From contig JADJPJ010000087.1 in the NCBI GenBank assembly GCA_016713325.1, positions 496,001-560,000 on the forward strand: DNA of 64,000 bases, written 5' to 3'. The translations under genes and the position numbers were made by a program. The stretch comes from Candidatus Flexifilum affinis (GTDB lineage: Bacteria > Chloroflexota > Anaerolineae > Aggregatilineales > Phototrophicaceae). The notes below the pieces were generated by a model. That model did no database searches, had not been told where the DNA came from, and saw only the letters and a program-made list of their open reading frames with translations. Below are positions 1 through 8,351 of this stretch, piece by piece; the stretch's first letter is position 1, and each line of letters opens with the position of its first letter.

Positions 1-2
1 TC

Positions 3-356
3 CTGAGGGTTGTTGGGACTGAGCAAAGCATTGAATTCTCAACCAAGTATCCCAAGACGCTCAAATGGATGGACTATGAGGCCGGAGGCGAGCAGTCCTG
101 GCGCACAACCGACCTCGGCTACAGTTCGTGTTATCCAACCATTACAGGAGGCATCTTCGAGTTTGGCTTCACTGATTCACTCCTTCAGATGTGGGCAGCA
201 TTTTGCGATCAGCTATCGAATGGGATATCGGGCATGCGTCAGCCGTTCTACTGCGCAACCCCTCAGGAAACGCACTATCAGCATCAGGTATTGACAGCAG
301 CACTGGCATCCCACGCGGAAAAACGTGCAGTGAGCCTCGATTCGACGGTAGGGTAG
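3..356 (+). CDS. Gfo/Idh/MocA-type oxidoreductase, C-terminal fragment
   Basis: The reading frame is open from the left edge, so only about the last 117 residues are present and the start lies outside the window. The tail 'FTDSLLQMWAAF' followed by 'MRQPFYCATPQET' is typical of the C-terminal end of Gfo/Idh/MocA oxidoreductases, which are NAD(P)-dependent dehydrogenases acting on sugars, inositols and related polyols. The Rossmann nucleotide-binding domain is not visible. The stop codon lies 4 bp before the ATG of the PfkB kinase, so the two are probably co-transcribed and may share a sugar substrate. The family call rests on remembered sequence patterns of the C-terminal region only. Confidence 0.6.
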   Translation: MRVVGTEQSIEFSTKYPKTLKWMDYEAGGEQSWRTTDLGYSSCYPTITGGIFEFGFTDSLLQMWAAFCDQLSNGISGMRQPFYCATPQETHYQHQVLTAALASHAEKRAVSLDSTVG

Positions 357-360
357 GGCC

Positions 361-1488
361 ATGAGCGAAGAATCGACAACTCCTGACATCGTCGTGAGCG
401 GGCATCTGTGTATTGATCTCATCCCCCAGATGGGACATGTAAGCGCCGAGGCGCTTGCATCACCCGGCCGGCTCACCGAAGTAGGCCCGCTTGATTTGTC
501 CACCGGCGGTTCGGTCTCGAATACCGGTTTGGCCTTGCACAGTCTTGGTGCCAATGTGGCCTTCGTGTCCGCTGTTGGAGGAGATCTCTTAGGGCAACTT
601 ACACTCGACTTCTTGAAGCGACGCGATCCCACGCTGGCGCGGCATATCAAGGTCCGGGCAGGGGTGAGCAGCTCATACACCCTTGTCCTGTCGCCAGAGC
701 GAATGGATAGAGTGTTCCTGCATTGCACAGGCACGAACGCGACTTTTTCCAGTGATGATATCGATTACACATTGCTGGAGAATGCGAAGATCTTCCATCT
801 CGGTTACCCGCCAATTCTTCCCAGGTTGTATGCCGACGATGGAGACGAGCTCGTACACGTGTATCGGCGTGCTCGGGAAACAGGCGTTATTGCTTCGATG
901 GATATGGCATTGCCCGATCCAACCGGTCCAAGCGGTCAAGTGGATTGGCGCAGAATTCTCGAGCGTGTCCTACCGTTCGTCGACATCTTTGTGCCGAGCA
1001 TCGAAGAAGCTCTGTTCATGCTGCATCCCTCGTCCAGCAATCATGGTCGCAACTGGAAGGCGCACCTCTCGATGGCGAGTTTACATGCACTCACTTCTGA
1101 GTTGTTGGCATGTGGCGACATGGCTGTTGTGGGACTCAAGCTCGGAGCGTATGGCGTCTATTTGCGCAGCGGATCTAGTGTAGCTATTGTACGCATTCAG
1201 GATCGATTTACGAACGTCGGACTGGTGCCAAATGACGCAGTCTATCATCCGGCATTTCAGGTCGATGTGGTTGGTACAACGGGCGCCGGTGATGCTGCGT
1301 ATGCGGCTTTGTTGTATGCCTTGATCGAAGGCGTTTCACTGAGTGAATGTGCGCAATGGATGTGTGCGGTTGGCGCCCATAACGTTGAAGCTGCGGATGC
1401 CATCAGTGGCGTCCGATCACTTCAGCAAACTCTCAATCGAATTGCGAATGGATGGGCGCTGAGCACCTTGGTTGTTCCTGGGGAGTGA
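361..1488 (+). CDS. PfkB-family carbohydrate kinase
   Basis: A 375-residue ribokinase/PfkB-fold sugar kinase that should phosphorylate a sugar or nucleoside with ATP in the cytoplasm. The N-terminal substrate-binding signature 'TGGSVSNTG' (about residues 48-56) and the C-terminal PfkB signature 'GTTGAGDAA' (about 305-313), which holds the catalytic Asp and anion hole, are both intact. The protein is longer than a typical ribokinase (about 310 residues) and has an extended middle region. It starts 4 bp after the preceding oxidoreductase, which suggests one sugar-utilisation operon. The exact substrate cannot be read from the sequence. Confidence 0.85.
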   Translation: MSEESTTPDIVVSGHLCIDLIPQMGHVSAEALASPGRLTEVGPLDLSTGGSVSNTGLALHSLGANVAFVSAVGGDLLGQLTLDFLKRRDPTLARHIKVRAGVSSSYTLVLSPERMDRVFLHCTGTNATFSSDDIDYTLLENAKIFHLGYPPILPRLYADDGDELVHVYRRARETGVIASMDMALPDPTGPSGQVDWRRILERVLPFVDIFVPSIEEALFMLHPSSSNHGRNWKAHLSMASLHALTSELLACGDMAVVGLKLGAYGVYLRSGSSVAIVRIQDRFTNVGLVPNDAVYHPAFQVDVVGTTGAGDAAYAALLYALIEGVSLSECAQWMCAVGAHNVEAADAISGVRSLQQTLNRIANGWALSTLVVPGE

Positions 1489-1500
1489 AAACTCCCACGA

Positions 1501-1543
1501 ACCCATTACTTGTGATAATGTCTGTTATCATGAAGTAATGGGT
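1501..1543. terminator. Inverted repeat between convergent genes, probable bidirectional terminator
   Basis: The arms acccattactt and aagtaatgggt are perfect 11-bp complements. They enclose a second stem tgataa/ttatca with a small bulge and a six-base loop. The repeat lies between the convergent PfkB kinase and the queuosine transporter. There is no strong T-run on either side, so termination is inferred mainly from position and stem length. Confidence 0.55.
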
Positions 1544-1578
1544 CCGAATCACGTTGTGCACAACGAGTCGTCAGCGAA

Positions 1579-2358
1579 TCAACTTGTCAGATGGAAGGGA
1601 TTGAAGTCCGTGTCGGTATCGTAAACGTCCTCACGCTCCGCCCGCTTTACCCAGGCAATAATGCGGACAGTGACGGGAGTGAACAGAACTTCGATGCCCA
1701 CCTTGAACAAATAGTTCGTGAGTATCAGAGATGCAAGGATTTCTATCGGGAATACGCCAAGTGCGGCCGCAATCAAAAAGAAAGCTACTGTATCGACGGC
1801 CTGGCCGACCAAAGTACTGCCAATTGTCCGTGCCCAGACCAAACGGCCCTGAGACGCCACCTTCATCTTGGCCAGGACGTAACTGTTGCAGAACTCGCCG
1901 AGGAAGAACGCTGCAAGACTTGCGACGACAAGGCCACTCACACCACCCAGAATTGCATCGTAGGCGCCCTGCCCGACAGTCTGCTGCCAGAAACTGTCCC
2001 CCGGTAGAATACCGGCAAGCCAGACGAAAAAGCCCAGTAGCGCGGTCGCCACGAAACCCATCCAAATCACCCGTCGGGACCTCCGATAACCGTAGATCTC
2101 TGTCAGGATGTCACCGAATATGTACGAGATGGGAAACACCAGCGTTCCAGCATCGAATATCAGCGCGATGGATCCGATCGAAGTGCCAAGATCGATAATC
2201 TTCGCGCTACTGAGAAGATTACTGAGCAGGAGAACCGTTACGAAGAGCGCGGTGATGATGTCAAGATACTTGTACTCATGCGTGCCTGACCCAGAATTCA
2301 CTTTCGTCCATCCTCGTTCAGCATTATCATTGGCGCATTCTTGGCCCCGGGGGCCCAT
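1579..2358 (-). CDS. yhhQ: Queuosine precursor transporter (YhhQ/VUT family)
   Basis: A polytopic membrane protein of about 259 residues with roughly six hydrophobic segments, matching the YhhQ/COG1738 family that imports queuosine precursors (preQ0/preQ1) for tRNA modification. Family-like stretches are 'FPISYIFGDILTEIYG' near residue 75 and 'GQAVDTVAFFLIA' near residue 185. The first ATG adds about 20 hydrophilic residues. A GTG at 'VNSGSGTHEYKYL' gives a more usual N-terminus and may be the true start. The gene diverges from the ATPase at 2418. I looked for a preQ1 riboswitch in the short upstream gap and saw none. Confidence 0.88.
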   Translation of the reverse strand: MGPRGQECANDNAERGWTKVNSGSGTHEYKYLDIITALFVTVLLLSNLLSSAKIIDLGTSIGSIALIFDAGTLVFPISYIFGDILTEIYGYRRSRRVIWMGFVATALLGFFVWLAGILPGDSFWQQTVGQGAYDAILGGVSGLVVASLAAFFLGEFCNSYVLAKMKVASQGRLVWARTIGSTLVGQAVDTVAFFLIAAALGVFPIEILASLILTNYLFKVGIEVLFTPVTVRIIAWVKRAEREDVYDTDTDFNPFHLTS

Positions 2359-2417
2359 GATTCTTACACCAGCGCTCGGCGAGGGTCAATCCCAACCCAC
2401 CAACAGGACCAACTCCA

Positions 2418-3542
2418 ATGACGCAAAGAGCTTACCGGCTAGAATTTCGCAAAGAAGATGTTGGGTTTGTGCTAGACCGTATTCGGGCCTCATCTTCCTG
2501 CTCGCTGGTCGGCGTCGGTAGCGTCGGCAAGTCTAACCTGATTGCCCACCTCATGAACCCGGCTGTTCTGTCCCACTATCTGGGCGACGAGATATCCAGA
2601 GATGTGAAACTGATCAATGCCGATGCAAACATGCTTGCCCCCCTGCCTGAGCCCGCTAGCGACGCGCTGCGGGCGTGGTCGGGATACGAACTCCTCATGC
2701 ATCGGCTATTTATGGTATTCTATCCCTTCGAGCTTCTTAGCGCAGATGAGGCACGTCAGTTCTACGACATCTATCAAGCCCTACAGGATGGCCGTAACCC
2801 ACTCTTCGCCACAATGGGCCTTCGGTACTTTGAATTGGCCCTCAGCTACTTTTTGCGCAAAGGAATAAAGATCGTCCTGATCCTGGACGAGTTCGAGGAG
2901 GCGCTGCGCCAGCTCCCGATCAAGTTCTTTCAGACGCTGCGCGGCCTGCGTGACACCTACAAGTCCCAACTGTGCTTTCTTACCTTCTCACGGTCTCCTC
3001 TGCCCGTGCTGGTCGATCGCTTCGGTCTCGACCCCCTGCTCATCGAACCCTTTCTCGAACTTTTCAATGACAGTGTGCGTTACATAGGCCCTTACAATGC
3101 GCAGGATGCGCTCGACATGGTCGCGAACCTGTCGAAACGCAGCGCCAAGCCTCCGGCAGACACTATTGTACAGGCCCTTCTCGACACAACCGGTCGTTTC
3201 GCCGGGCTCATTCGAGCGGGCTGGTTCGCCCTAGACCAATCGCCGGCACTTGCCATCGGCACCCCAGACGAGCTCGCTACCCTTCTCTGCCAAAGAAAAT
3301 CCATCCTTCTGGAGTGCGAGACTATCTGGCAAAGCCTCAATAACTCTGAGCAGACGGTGCTTAGAGCCGTCGCGAGGCTCTCGCCCTATACCGTCAACAG
3401 CGATACCGAAGATGCGGTTGCGATGCTCGTTCAGAAGCGACTGCTGCGCGTCGATCGCTCCAAGAACAGCCTGTTCATTGAACCCCCTGTATTCCGTGTG
3501 TACCTCGGAACAAATGGTCTGGGTGCCGATGTCCGAGGTTAA
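2418..3542 (+). CDS. P-loop ATPase of AAA/STAND type, function unknown
   Basis: A 374-residue protein with a Walker A motif 'GVGSVGKS' (about residues 32-39) and a Walker B-like 'IVLILDEFEE' (about 150-160). The order is reminiscent of AAA_16/ORC-like or STAND ATPases. The C-terminal third looks like a winged-helix module ('LSPYTVNSDTEDAVAMLVQKRLL'). There is no signal peptide or membrane segment, so it is probably cytoplasmic. Its 3' end overlaps the YigZ start by 14 bp, which suggests translational coupling. The ligand and process are unknown. It could be a regulatory or signalling ATPase. Confidence 0.7.
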   Translation: MTQRAYRLEFRKEDVGFVLDRIRASSSCSLVGVGSVGKSNLIAHLMNPAVLSHYLGDEISRDVKLINADANMLAPLPEPASDALRAWSGYELLMHRLFMVFYPFELLSADEARQFYDIYQALQDGRNPLFATMGLRYFELALSYFLRKGIKIVLILDEFEEALRQLPIKFFQTLRGLRDTYKSQLCFLTFSRSPLPVLVDRFGLDPLLIEPFLELFNDSVRYIGPYNAQDALDMVANLSKRSAKPPADTIVQALLDTTGRFAGLIRAGWFALDQSPALAIGTPDELATLLCQRKSILLECETIWQSLNNSEQTVLRAVARLSPYTVNSDTEDAVAMLVQKRLLRVDRSKNSLFIEPPVFRVYLGTNGLGADVRG

Positions 3543-4146
3543 AGGCCACGAGATTCCGGCGACGACTACCAGAGTGGAGACAATCGTCGTCAACTCCCGG
3601 TTTGTAACCACCGCCGGCCATGTCGACTCGGTAGAAGCTGCCAGGGCCTTCATCCATGTAATACGCTCGGAGATGGCTGACGCGAATCACCATGTCTATG
3701 CCTTCCGCGTTGGCCACGGGGCATCCGTTATCGATGGCATGAGCGATGACGGGGAACCCTCGGGTACCAGTGGACCGCCAACCATGGCAGTCCTTCGAGG
3801 AAGTGGGCTTGGCGATATTGTCGTTGTGACCACGCGCTTCTTTGGTGGAACGCTGCTTGGAACTGGCGGGCTAACGCGAGCATACAGCGAGGCAGCGCGC
3901 GCTGTACTTGCAGCGCTGCCTCGCATCCGCAAAATTCAGCGCGCGAATTATGCTCTTGAGGTGCCCTATTCTCTCTACGAACTCACCCTTCGGCTGCTTA
4001 GTCATTATGAGGTCGATATAACCGACCAAGACTTTGGAGCAGACGTCACTGTGTATTACAGCGTCGCAGTGGATCATGCGGCTCCCTTGGAAAAAGAAAT
4101 GACTGAGCTCTCCTCTGGCAGTGTCACGCCTACCTTTCTCGACTAA
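3529..4146 (+). CDS. yigZ: YigZ/IMPACT family protein
   Basis: A 205-residue protein with the UPF0029/IMPACT signature: 'DDGEPSGTSGPP' followed by 'VVVTTRFFGGTLLGTGGL'. Length and domain order (IMPACT N-terminal domain, then a small DUF1949-like domain) fit bacterial YigZ. Its cellular role is poorly defined; eukaryotic IMPACT modulates GCN2 signalling. I chose the ATG at 3529 because it gives the family's usual N-terminus and overlaps the upstream ATPase by 14 bp. An ATG at 3514 is also in frame. The longer upstream open frame is only overlap with the ATPase gene. Confidence 0.88.
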   Translation: MSEVKGHEIPATTTRVETIVVNSRFVTTAGHVDSVEAARAFIHVIRSEMADANHHVYAFRVGHGASVIDGMSDDGEPSGTSGPPTMAVLRGSGLGDIVVVTTRFFGGTLLGTGGLTRAYSEAARAVLAALPRIRKIQRANYALEVPYSLYELTLRLLSHYEVDITDQDFGADVTVYYSVAVDHAAPLEKEMTELSSGSVTPTFLD

Positions 4147-4177
4147 TATAGATAATTTCCTAGAACCAGATAAGGCA

Positions 4178-5449
4178 CTATCGGTCGTAGGTGCAAGCGC
4201 TGTACATTCCCCCGAGGGTCAGTTGGAAGTCGTAAGCTCGGCCTGCCTGAATTTCTACACTGACGTCTGCCTCATTCAGGCGCGTAATGGATATGAGTTT
4301 GCCGAGGCTGCCCCCCTTGCTTCGCCCGCTGTAATCGATGAGGGACGTTTGCTCCTGATAGGGCGCGGAATCTTCGGAGATTATCGCTTCAAAGCCCTCC
4401 CAGGCCAGCCTGTCGGCAGCGACCTGCGCCAGAGCACGGAAGCCGCTGGCATTCACGATGAGAATTCGTGGCGTCTCTCGAACAAGCTGGCGATCCGTAG
4501 CCGGCAGGTACATATTCTCAAGCAGCTCGTGAAGCTCGCGGCGATCAGGTACAAGGACACTGGAACCTTCCGGTGAACTCCACGGCTGTACTTCGTGTCC
4601 TTGTCTGAGTACAAACTGGCGTATCCGGGTGCTATCGAGAGACGTGGCGACCGGCAAGAGGCCCAGAATGTCTTGCCCGCTCAGGTCTGTGGTCACCCGA
4701 CTGCTCACTTCTGGCCAGAGTTCGGCAACTTGCTGTACCAATCCGAGCTCCTGAACCCGCCGCCACATCGATCGAAGAAGTGCCTGATGCCGCCTCCCGC
4801 GATCGAAGTCACTGGTCGTTCTTCTGCTACGCGCGTACCAGAGCGCCAGCGAACCATCGAAGTGGTAGATGCCAACGGGTAACGAAAACATTTCCCAGTT
4901 TTCTTCCACAGCGGGATCCAGGCTATCCTCCTTCAGTCGCCAGTCTTCGATGGCACAGTCAACAGGAACATCGACACCACCCAAAGAATCGACGATATCG
5001 CGGAAGCTCCGAAAGTCAACGCGGGCATAGAAGTCCACCGTAAGGCCAAGGTTATACTGGATAGTCTCGCTGAGCAGCGCAATCCCCTGTCCGTCGCGCT
5101 GCTGGCCATAGCCAAACGCGCTGTTGATTCGATAGACACGTTCTCCTGGAATATAGACGTAGAGATCGCGCGGAATTGAGAGGAAAGAAACGGTTCCGGC
5201 TGTCCGATTCACCGAGACGACGACCATCACATCAGTGCGCCCTGCATTCCGTGGATTCTCCGTATCGCTCCCCAGGAGCAGAATATTGACAATATCGTAG
5301 CCCCCTTCTTCGACCTCAGGCATTGGCGCCGGAACTTGATCGGGGTCTTCAATATCGTAGGACGGCAGCACCTCATCCTGCGCGGCCGCTGGCGGTTGGA
5401 GGCTCAGTACAATGAACAGGAGTATCACGTAGGTTATGGCGCGTTGCAT
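4178..5449 (-). CDS. LytR-CpsA-Psr (LCP) family cell-wall polymer ligase
   Basis: A 423-residue exported or membrane-anchored protein. An N-terminal hydrophobic stretch (about residues 4-22) is followed by an LCP domain with its conserved elements: 'GSDTENPRNAGRTD', 'LSIPRDLYVYIPG' and 'RSRRTTSDFDRGRRHQ', the Arg/Asp residues that bind polyprenyl pyrophosphate and metal. A LytR_C-like domain follows from about residue 320. LCP enzymes transfer lipid-linked glycopolymers to peptidoglycan or other envelope acceptors. I prefer the ATG at 5449, about 10 bases after a GGAAGAG, over the GTG three codons upstream. The gene is convergent with YigZ. Confidence 0.88.
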   Translation of the reverse strand: MQRAITYVILLFIVLSLQPPAAAQDEVLPSYDIEDPDQVPAPMPEVEEGGYDIVNILLLGSDTENPRNAGRTDVMVVVSVNRTAGTVSFLSIPRDLYVYIPGERVYRINSAFGYGQQRDGQGIALLSETIQYNLGLTVDFYARVDFRSFRDIVDSLGGVDVPVDCAIEDWRLKEDSLDPAVEENWEMFSLPVGIYHFDGSLALWYARSRRTTSDFDRGRRHQALLRSMWRRVQELGLVQQVAELWPEVSSRVTTDLSGQDILGLLPVATSLDSTRIRQFVLRQGHEVQPWSSPEGSSVLVPDRRELHELLENMYLPATDRQLVRETPRILIVNASGFRALAQVAADRLAWEGFEAIISEDSAPYQEQTSLIDYSGRSKGGSLGKLISITRLNEADVSVEIQAGRAYDFQLTLGGMYSACTYDR

Positions 5450-5586
5450 TGATTCCACTCTTCCTTGGTGACAACAAGCCTGCTCAAACTATAGCCGGCA
5501 TCTGGACAGCGCATAATGTTCGTGGATAACGCGGCGCGAAGTCGTTGAACAACAGATGGGCAAATATGTTTACGAAGAAACTGGCA

Positions 5587-5620
5587 AATAAAAACGCCGG
5601 CTCGATGGCCGACGTCTTTT
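5587..5620 (-). terminator. Intrinsic terminator of the receiver-domain gene
   Basis: On the minus strand the stem CGTCGGC/GCCGGCG (one G-T wobble) with a six-base loop is followed directly by TTTTTATTT, a classic Rho-independent terminator. It sits about 30 bp downstream of the receiver gene stop. The plus strand also has TCTTTT after the stem, so weak bidirectional function is possible. Confidence 0.75.
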
Positions 5621-5648
5621 GTGGCTCCTGGGCCGTGACCATGCGGCC

Positions 5649-6014
5649 TTACTGCTGAGCTCGATACTCGTCGAGCAGCTGAATCAGATCATTCACTGAA
5701 ACTGGCTTCACGATGTACTCGTTGCAGCCGGCGTCGAGGTACTGGTCAGCATATCCCATCGAGTCAAAGGCGGTGATCGCAACGATTGGCGAATCGACAC
5801 CTTTCTGGCGTAGTAGCCGAGTGAGCTGCAATCCGTCCATGCTTCGACCCCCTAGATGTAGGTCCATCAGGATCAGATCTGCGCTGTCCGGCATGATCTC
5901 AGTGAGTGCAGAGTCCGCATCTCCAAAGGTGATGAGCGTATCGTTGGTCATCTGACAGATTCGCTCGACCAGGGCGACATTTCCCAGATTGTCTTCGACG
6001 TAGGCGATTTGCAT
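5649..6014 (-). CDS. Stand-alone response-regulator receiver domain
   Basis: A 121-residue CheY-like single-domain protein. 'LILMDLHLGG' carries the phospho-acceptor Asp (about residue 50), 'VAITAFD' holds the switch Thr/Ala strand, and 'EYIVKPVSV' has the conserved Lys-Pro. The acidic pair near the N-terminus is present as 'VEDN'. There is no output domain, so it should act by protein-protein interaction, perhaps with one of the kinases encoded elsewhere. It has its own terminator. No partner kinase is adjacent. Confidence 0.92.
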   Translation of the reverse strand: MQIAYVEDNLGNVALVERICQMTNDTLITFGDADSALTEIMPDSADLILMDLHLGGRSMDGLQLTRLLRQKGVDSPIVAITAFDSMGYADQYLDAGCNEYIVKPVSVNDLIQLLDEYRAQQ

Positions 6015-6073
6015 GACTGGAAGCTCTCCATCAGCAGTTCGTTTGACTGCCCAACCTATCCATGGAAGTGAGT

Positions 6074-7027
6074 TTAGTACAAGTCTTCCAGAATGGGGAC
6101 GTTGCGAAAGTCACCGCGGAAGAGTACAAACTCACTGGCAATCCAACCAAAGCCGAAATCGCCGCTCACCAGATACCAGGTAAGGTCCGATGTGATACCA
6201 ACCGGATTGAAGACCGTACCACCAGGAACACTCAAGATCACGGTGTATTGCCCGCCTGGGCCTGTGCGAATATTCTGGAAGCTGGTGTTCACGACGATGA
6301 TGGGCGCTTCAAGCCTTGGAAAAGGAATTCCACTACCATCGCTTCCGGTACCGCCCACCACGACGGCGCGCTCTTCAACAACCTCAGTGATCAGCTTAGC
6401 GCTTTCCACCCAGCCTGTGCCGTAGTTGGGGACGACGATTGCTGCCCAAAGCACAAAACGTTTGTCGAAGGCACGGCCGACCACTGCAAACTCGGCGTTG
6501 TCATCGCGAAAGAGCGTGGTGATCACGCTTCCGGCGTCGTCGGGAGCGCTTCTCAGATTGACCGACAGAACGTTCAACTTGCCGAACTCGCTTGTCACGG
6601 TCCTGGTCGTGGAAGCCACCGGCGCTGGATTGGCGCCGATCAGTCCGATTGTCAATGGTGTCGAACCAACCGCTTGTGCGGGCGCTTCGACATCAATCGT
6701 CGGGACAAAGCGAAAGTCGCCGCGCGGAAGCGTGAAGGCGACATCAACCCAGCCGTTGCCGACAGGCGTGGAGACCAGATACCAGGTTCCTGCCCTGTTT
6801 GATGCCAGTGCCGGAAGTTCGGTCCCGCCGACTACCGTTGCCACGACCGTATACTGCGGGCCATCGCCACTGCGAACATTCAGGAAGCTGGTGTTTACAA
6901 CCAGTATCGGAATTGCAAGCTGCGCCTGTTCGCGATCAGCCGCTAGTGAGGTGGGAACCACAAAAGCAAAGACTAAAACACTACTGATGAGGAGGATGAG
7001 GAAGTGCTTGTGACGAGAAGCCATCAT
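6074..7027 (-). CDS. Secreted protein with three SH3b-like repeats
   Basis: A 317-residue exported protein with an N-terminal signal peptide ('LLISSVLVFAFVVPTSLAA', about residues 11-29). Three SH3b-like modules follow. The first and third are recognisably duplicated: each has 'VVNTSF(L/Q)N(V/I)R(S/T)G', then 'TWYLVS', then 'RGDFR.VP', about 65-70 residues per unit. Bacterial SH3b domains bind cell-wall peptides or polysaccharide. There is no catalytic domain. The start codon follows GGGAGA. It is divergent from the L,D-transpeptidase, which suggests a shared envelope role, although function is only inferred. Confidence 0.75.
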   Translation of the reverse strand: MMASRHKHFLILLISSVLVFAFVVPTSLAADREQAQLAIPILVVNTSFLNVRSGDGPQYTVVATVVGGTELPALASNRAGTWYLVSTPVGNGWVDVAFTLPRGDFRFVPTIDVEAPAQAVGSTPLTIGLIGANPAPVASTTRTVTSEFGKLNVLSVNLRSAPDDAGSVITTLFRDDNAEFAVVGRAFDKRFVLWAAIVVPNYGTGWVESAKLITEVVEERAVVVGGTGSDGSGIPFPRLEAPIIVVNTSFQNIRTGPGGQYTVILSVPGGTVFNPVGITSDLTWYLVSGDFGFGWIASEFVLFRGDFRNVPILEDLY

Positions 7028-7121
7028 TATTCTCCCTGATGCCAGTTCCGCGCACTATTACGCGGACGCAGGCGCTGAGTCAGGCCTGTTTGACCGCGTA
7101 TATGCATTTGTATAGAGGTAG

Positions 7122-7152
7122 AGTATAAGCGGTTTTTGCATTTTACGCTCAA
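7122..7152 (-). promoter_or_regulatory. Possible sigma70-type promoter of the SH3 protein gene
   Basis: On the minus strand a TTGAGC hexamer (complement of 7147-7152) lies 19 bp upstream of TATACT (complement of 7122-7127). The spacer is longer than ideal. Position upstream of the divergent SH3 gene is the main support. Confidence 0.3.
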
Positions 7153-7230
7153 CACACACAGGCTCTGCTCCAAGTGAACGCCACCTCGCAAGCGTCGCTA
7201 TGGCGCCTAACTTGCGTAGGCCTGGAACGG

Positions 7231-7260
7231 TTGAAGCGTTACACGGAAATCCGCTATAAA
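7231..7260 (+). promoter_or_regulatory. Sigma70-type promoter of the L,D-transpeptidase gene
   Basis: TTGAAG (7231-7236) is followed by an 18-bp spacer and TATAAA (7255-7260). Transcription would begin near 7267, immediately before the first ATG at 7268, so the transcript could be leaderless. Alternatively translation starts at the in-frame ATG at 7298, which has a GGGAG upstream. Confidence 0.5.
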
Positions 7261-7267
7261 GAGGGCA

Positions 7268-8329
7268 ATGAAGAGAGATGGTCATGGGAGCCTGGGAATG
7301 ATTGCGAAATGCATGGCAAGTTTGGCGCTGGTTCTGGTGCTGCTTGGGCCGGGGATGTGGGCTGCCAACGCCAGCGATGTTCCCTGTGAGCCCTGTGGGG
7401 TTGCCGCTGATGTTGTGGCCAGCTATCCGGCGCCGGGGGTCGAGCAGCTACCCGCCAACGAAACCCTGCTGTACGACCGACATTACCAGCGAGTCCTCGA
7501 GAGCGTCACCATTCATGATGCCCCGAGCGGAAACTCCGTCAGTGTTCTGGACAAGGGCTTCAACTTTGTCACGAGCCAGGCGACGCAGGATGTCTGGACA
7601 GAGATCAATCCTGGAGAGTGGATCATCAATGAGCACTTGCGCTCGACGCAGCCTTCGCGCTTTGCAGGAATACTGATTCCGGAAGCGGGTCTCCCTTACG
7701 ATGTCGGCTGGATTCTCGTGAACGTCGTGCCCAGCCGAACACCGGGCTCTGAGCCTTCTGACGGTGACTTGGCTCTGCTGCGATACACGGTCGTTAGCTT
7801 TTATGCCAGTGTCGATGTCGACGGGTGGACGTGGTACCAGGTTGGGTTCGATCAGTGGGTAGAACAGCGCCTGGTTGCTCGTGTCGATCCTGTCGGTCGC
7901 CCTGCCGAGGTAGATACGGAAAAATGGGTTAGTGTCGACCTCTATGAACAGGTTGCGATAGCTTATGAGCAGGATCGCCCCGTATTTGCCACGCTGGTGT
8001 CGTCCGGGTTGGAGGATTGGCCCACAAGCGAAGGTCTGTTCCACGTGTATGTGCGTTATCCCAGGACTGTGATGAGTGGTGCTTATGGACAACCGGACTT
8101 CTATTATCTGGAGGAAGTGCCCTGGACAATGTACTTCGACGGAGACATTGGACTGCATGGTACGTACTGGCATGACGGTTTTGGATATCGTCACAGTCAC
8201 GGATGCGTAAACCTCTCGATCACGGATTCAGCCTGGCTGTACCAGTGGAGTGACTCCGAAATCGATCTGACTATCCCCGAAGACACTGGTCCGGCTGTTT
8301 ACGTGTATAGTTCAGGGCAGTACCAATAA
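7268..8329 (+). CDS. L,D-transpeptidase (YkuD family)
   Basis: A 353-residue exported enzyme with a signal peptide that begins either at Met1 or at Met11. The latter (7298) has the better ribosome-binding site. The C-terminal YkuD domain contains 'GLHGTYWHDGFGYRHSHGCVNL' split over two blocks, with the catalytic Cys at about residue 313 and the conserved His just before it. Such enzymes form 3-3 peptidoglycan crosslinks or attach proteins to the wall. The N-terminal half resembles SH3-like wall-binding segments. It is divergent from the SH3b repeat protein. Confidence 0.9.
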   Translation: MKRDGHGSLGMIAKCMASLALVLVLLGPGMWAANASDVPCEPCGVAADVVASYPAPGVEQLPANETLLYDRHYQRVLESVTIHDAPSGNSVSVLDKGFNFVTSQATQDVWTEINPGEWIINEHLRSTQPSRFAGILIPEAGLPYDVGWILVNVVPSRTPGSEPSDGDLALLRYTVVSFYASVDVDGWTWYQVGFDQWVEQRLVARVDPVGRPAEVDTEKWVSVDLYEQVAIAYEQDRPVFATLVSSGLEDWPTSEGLFHVYVRYPRTVMSGAYGQPDFYYLEEVPWTMYFDGDIGLHGTYWHDGFGYRHSHGCVNLSITDSAWLYQWSDSEIDLTIPEDTGPAVYVYSSGQYQ

Positions 8330-8351
8330 GAGAACGTCAACTGCATCTGGG

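Noticed and set aside
2359..2417. preQ1 riboswitch before the queuosine transporter
   Set aside because: The 59-bp divergent gap shows no preQ1 aptamer landmarks.
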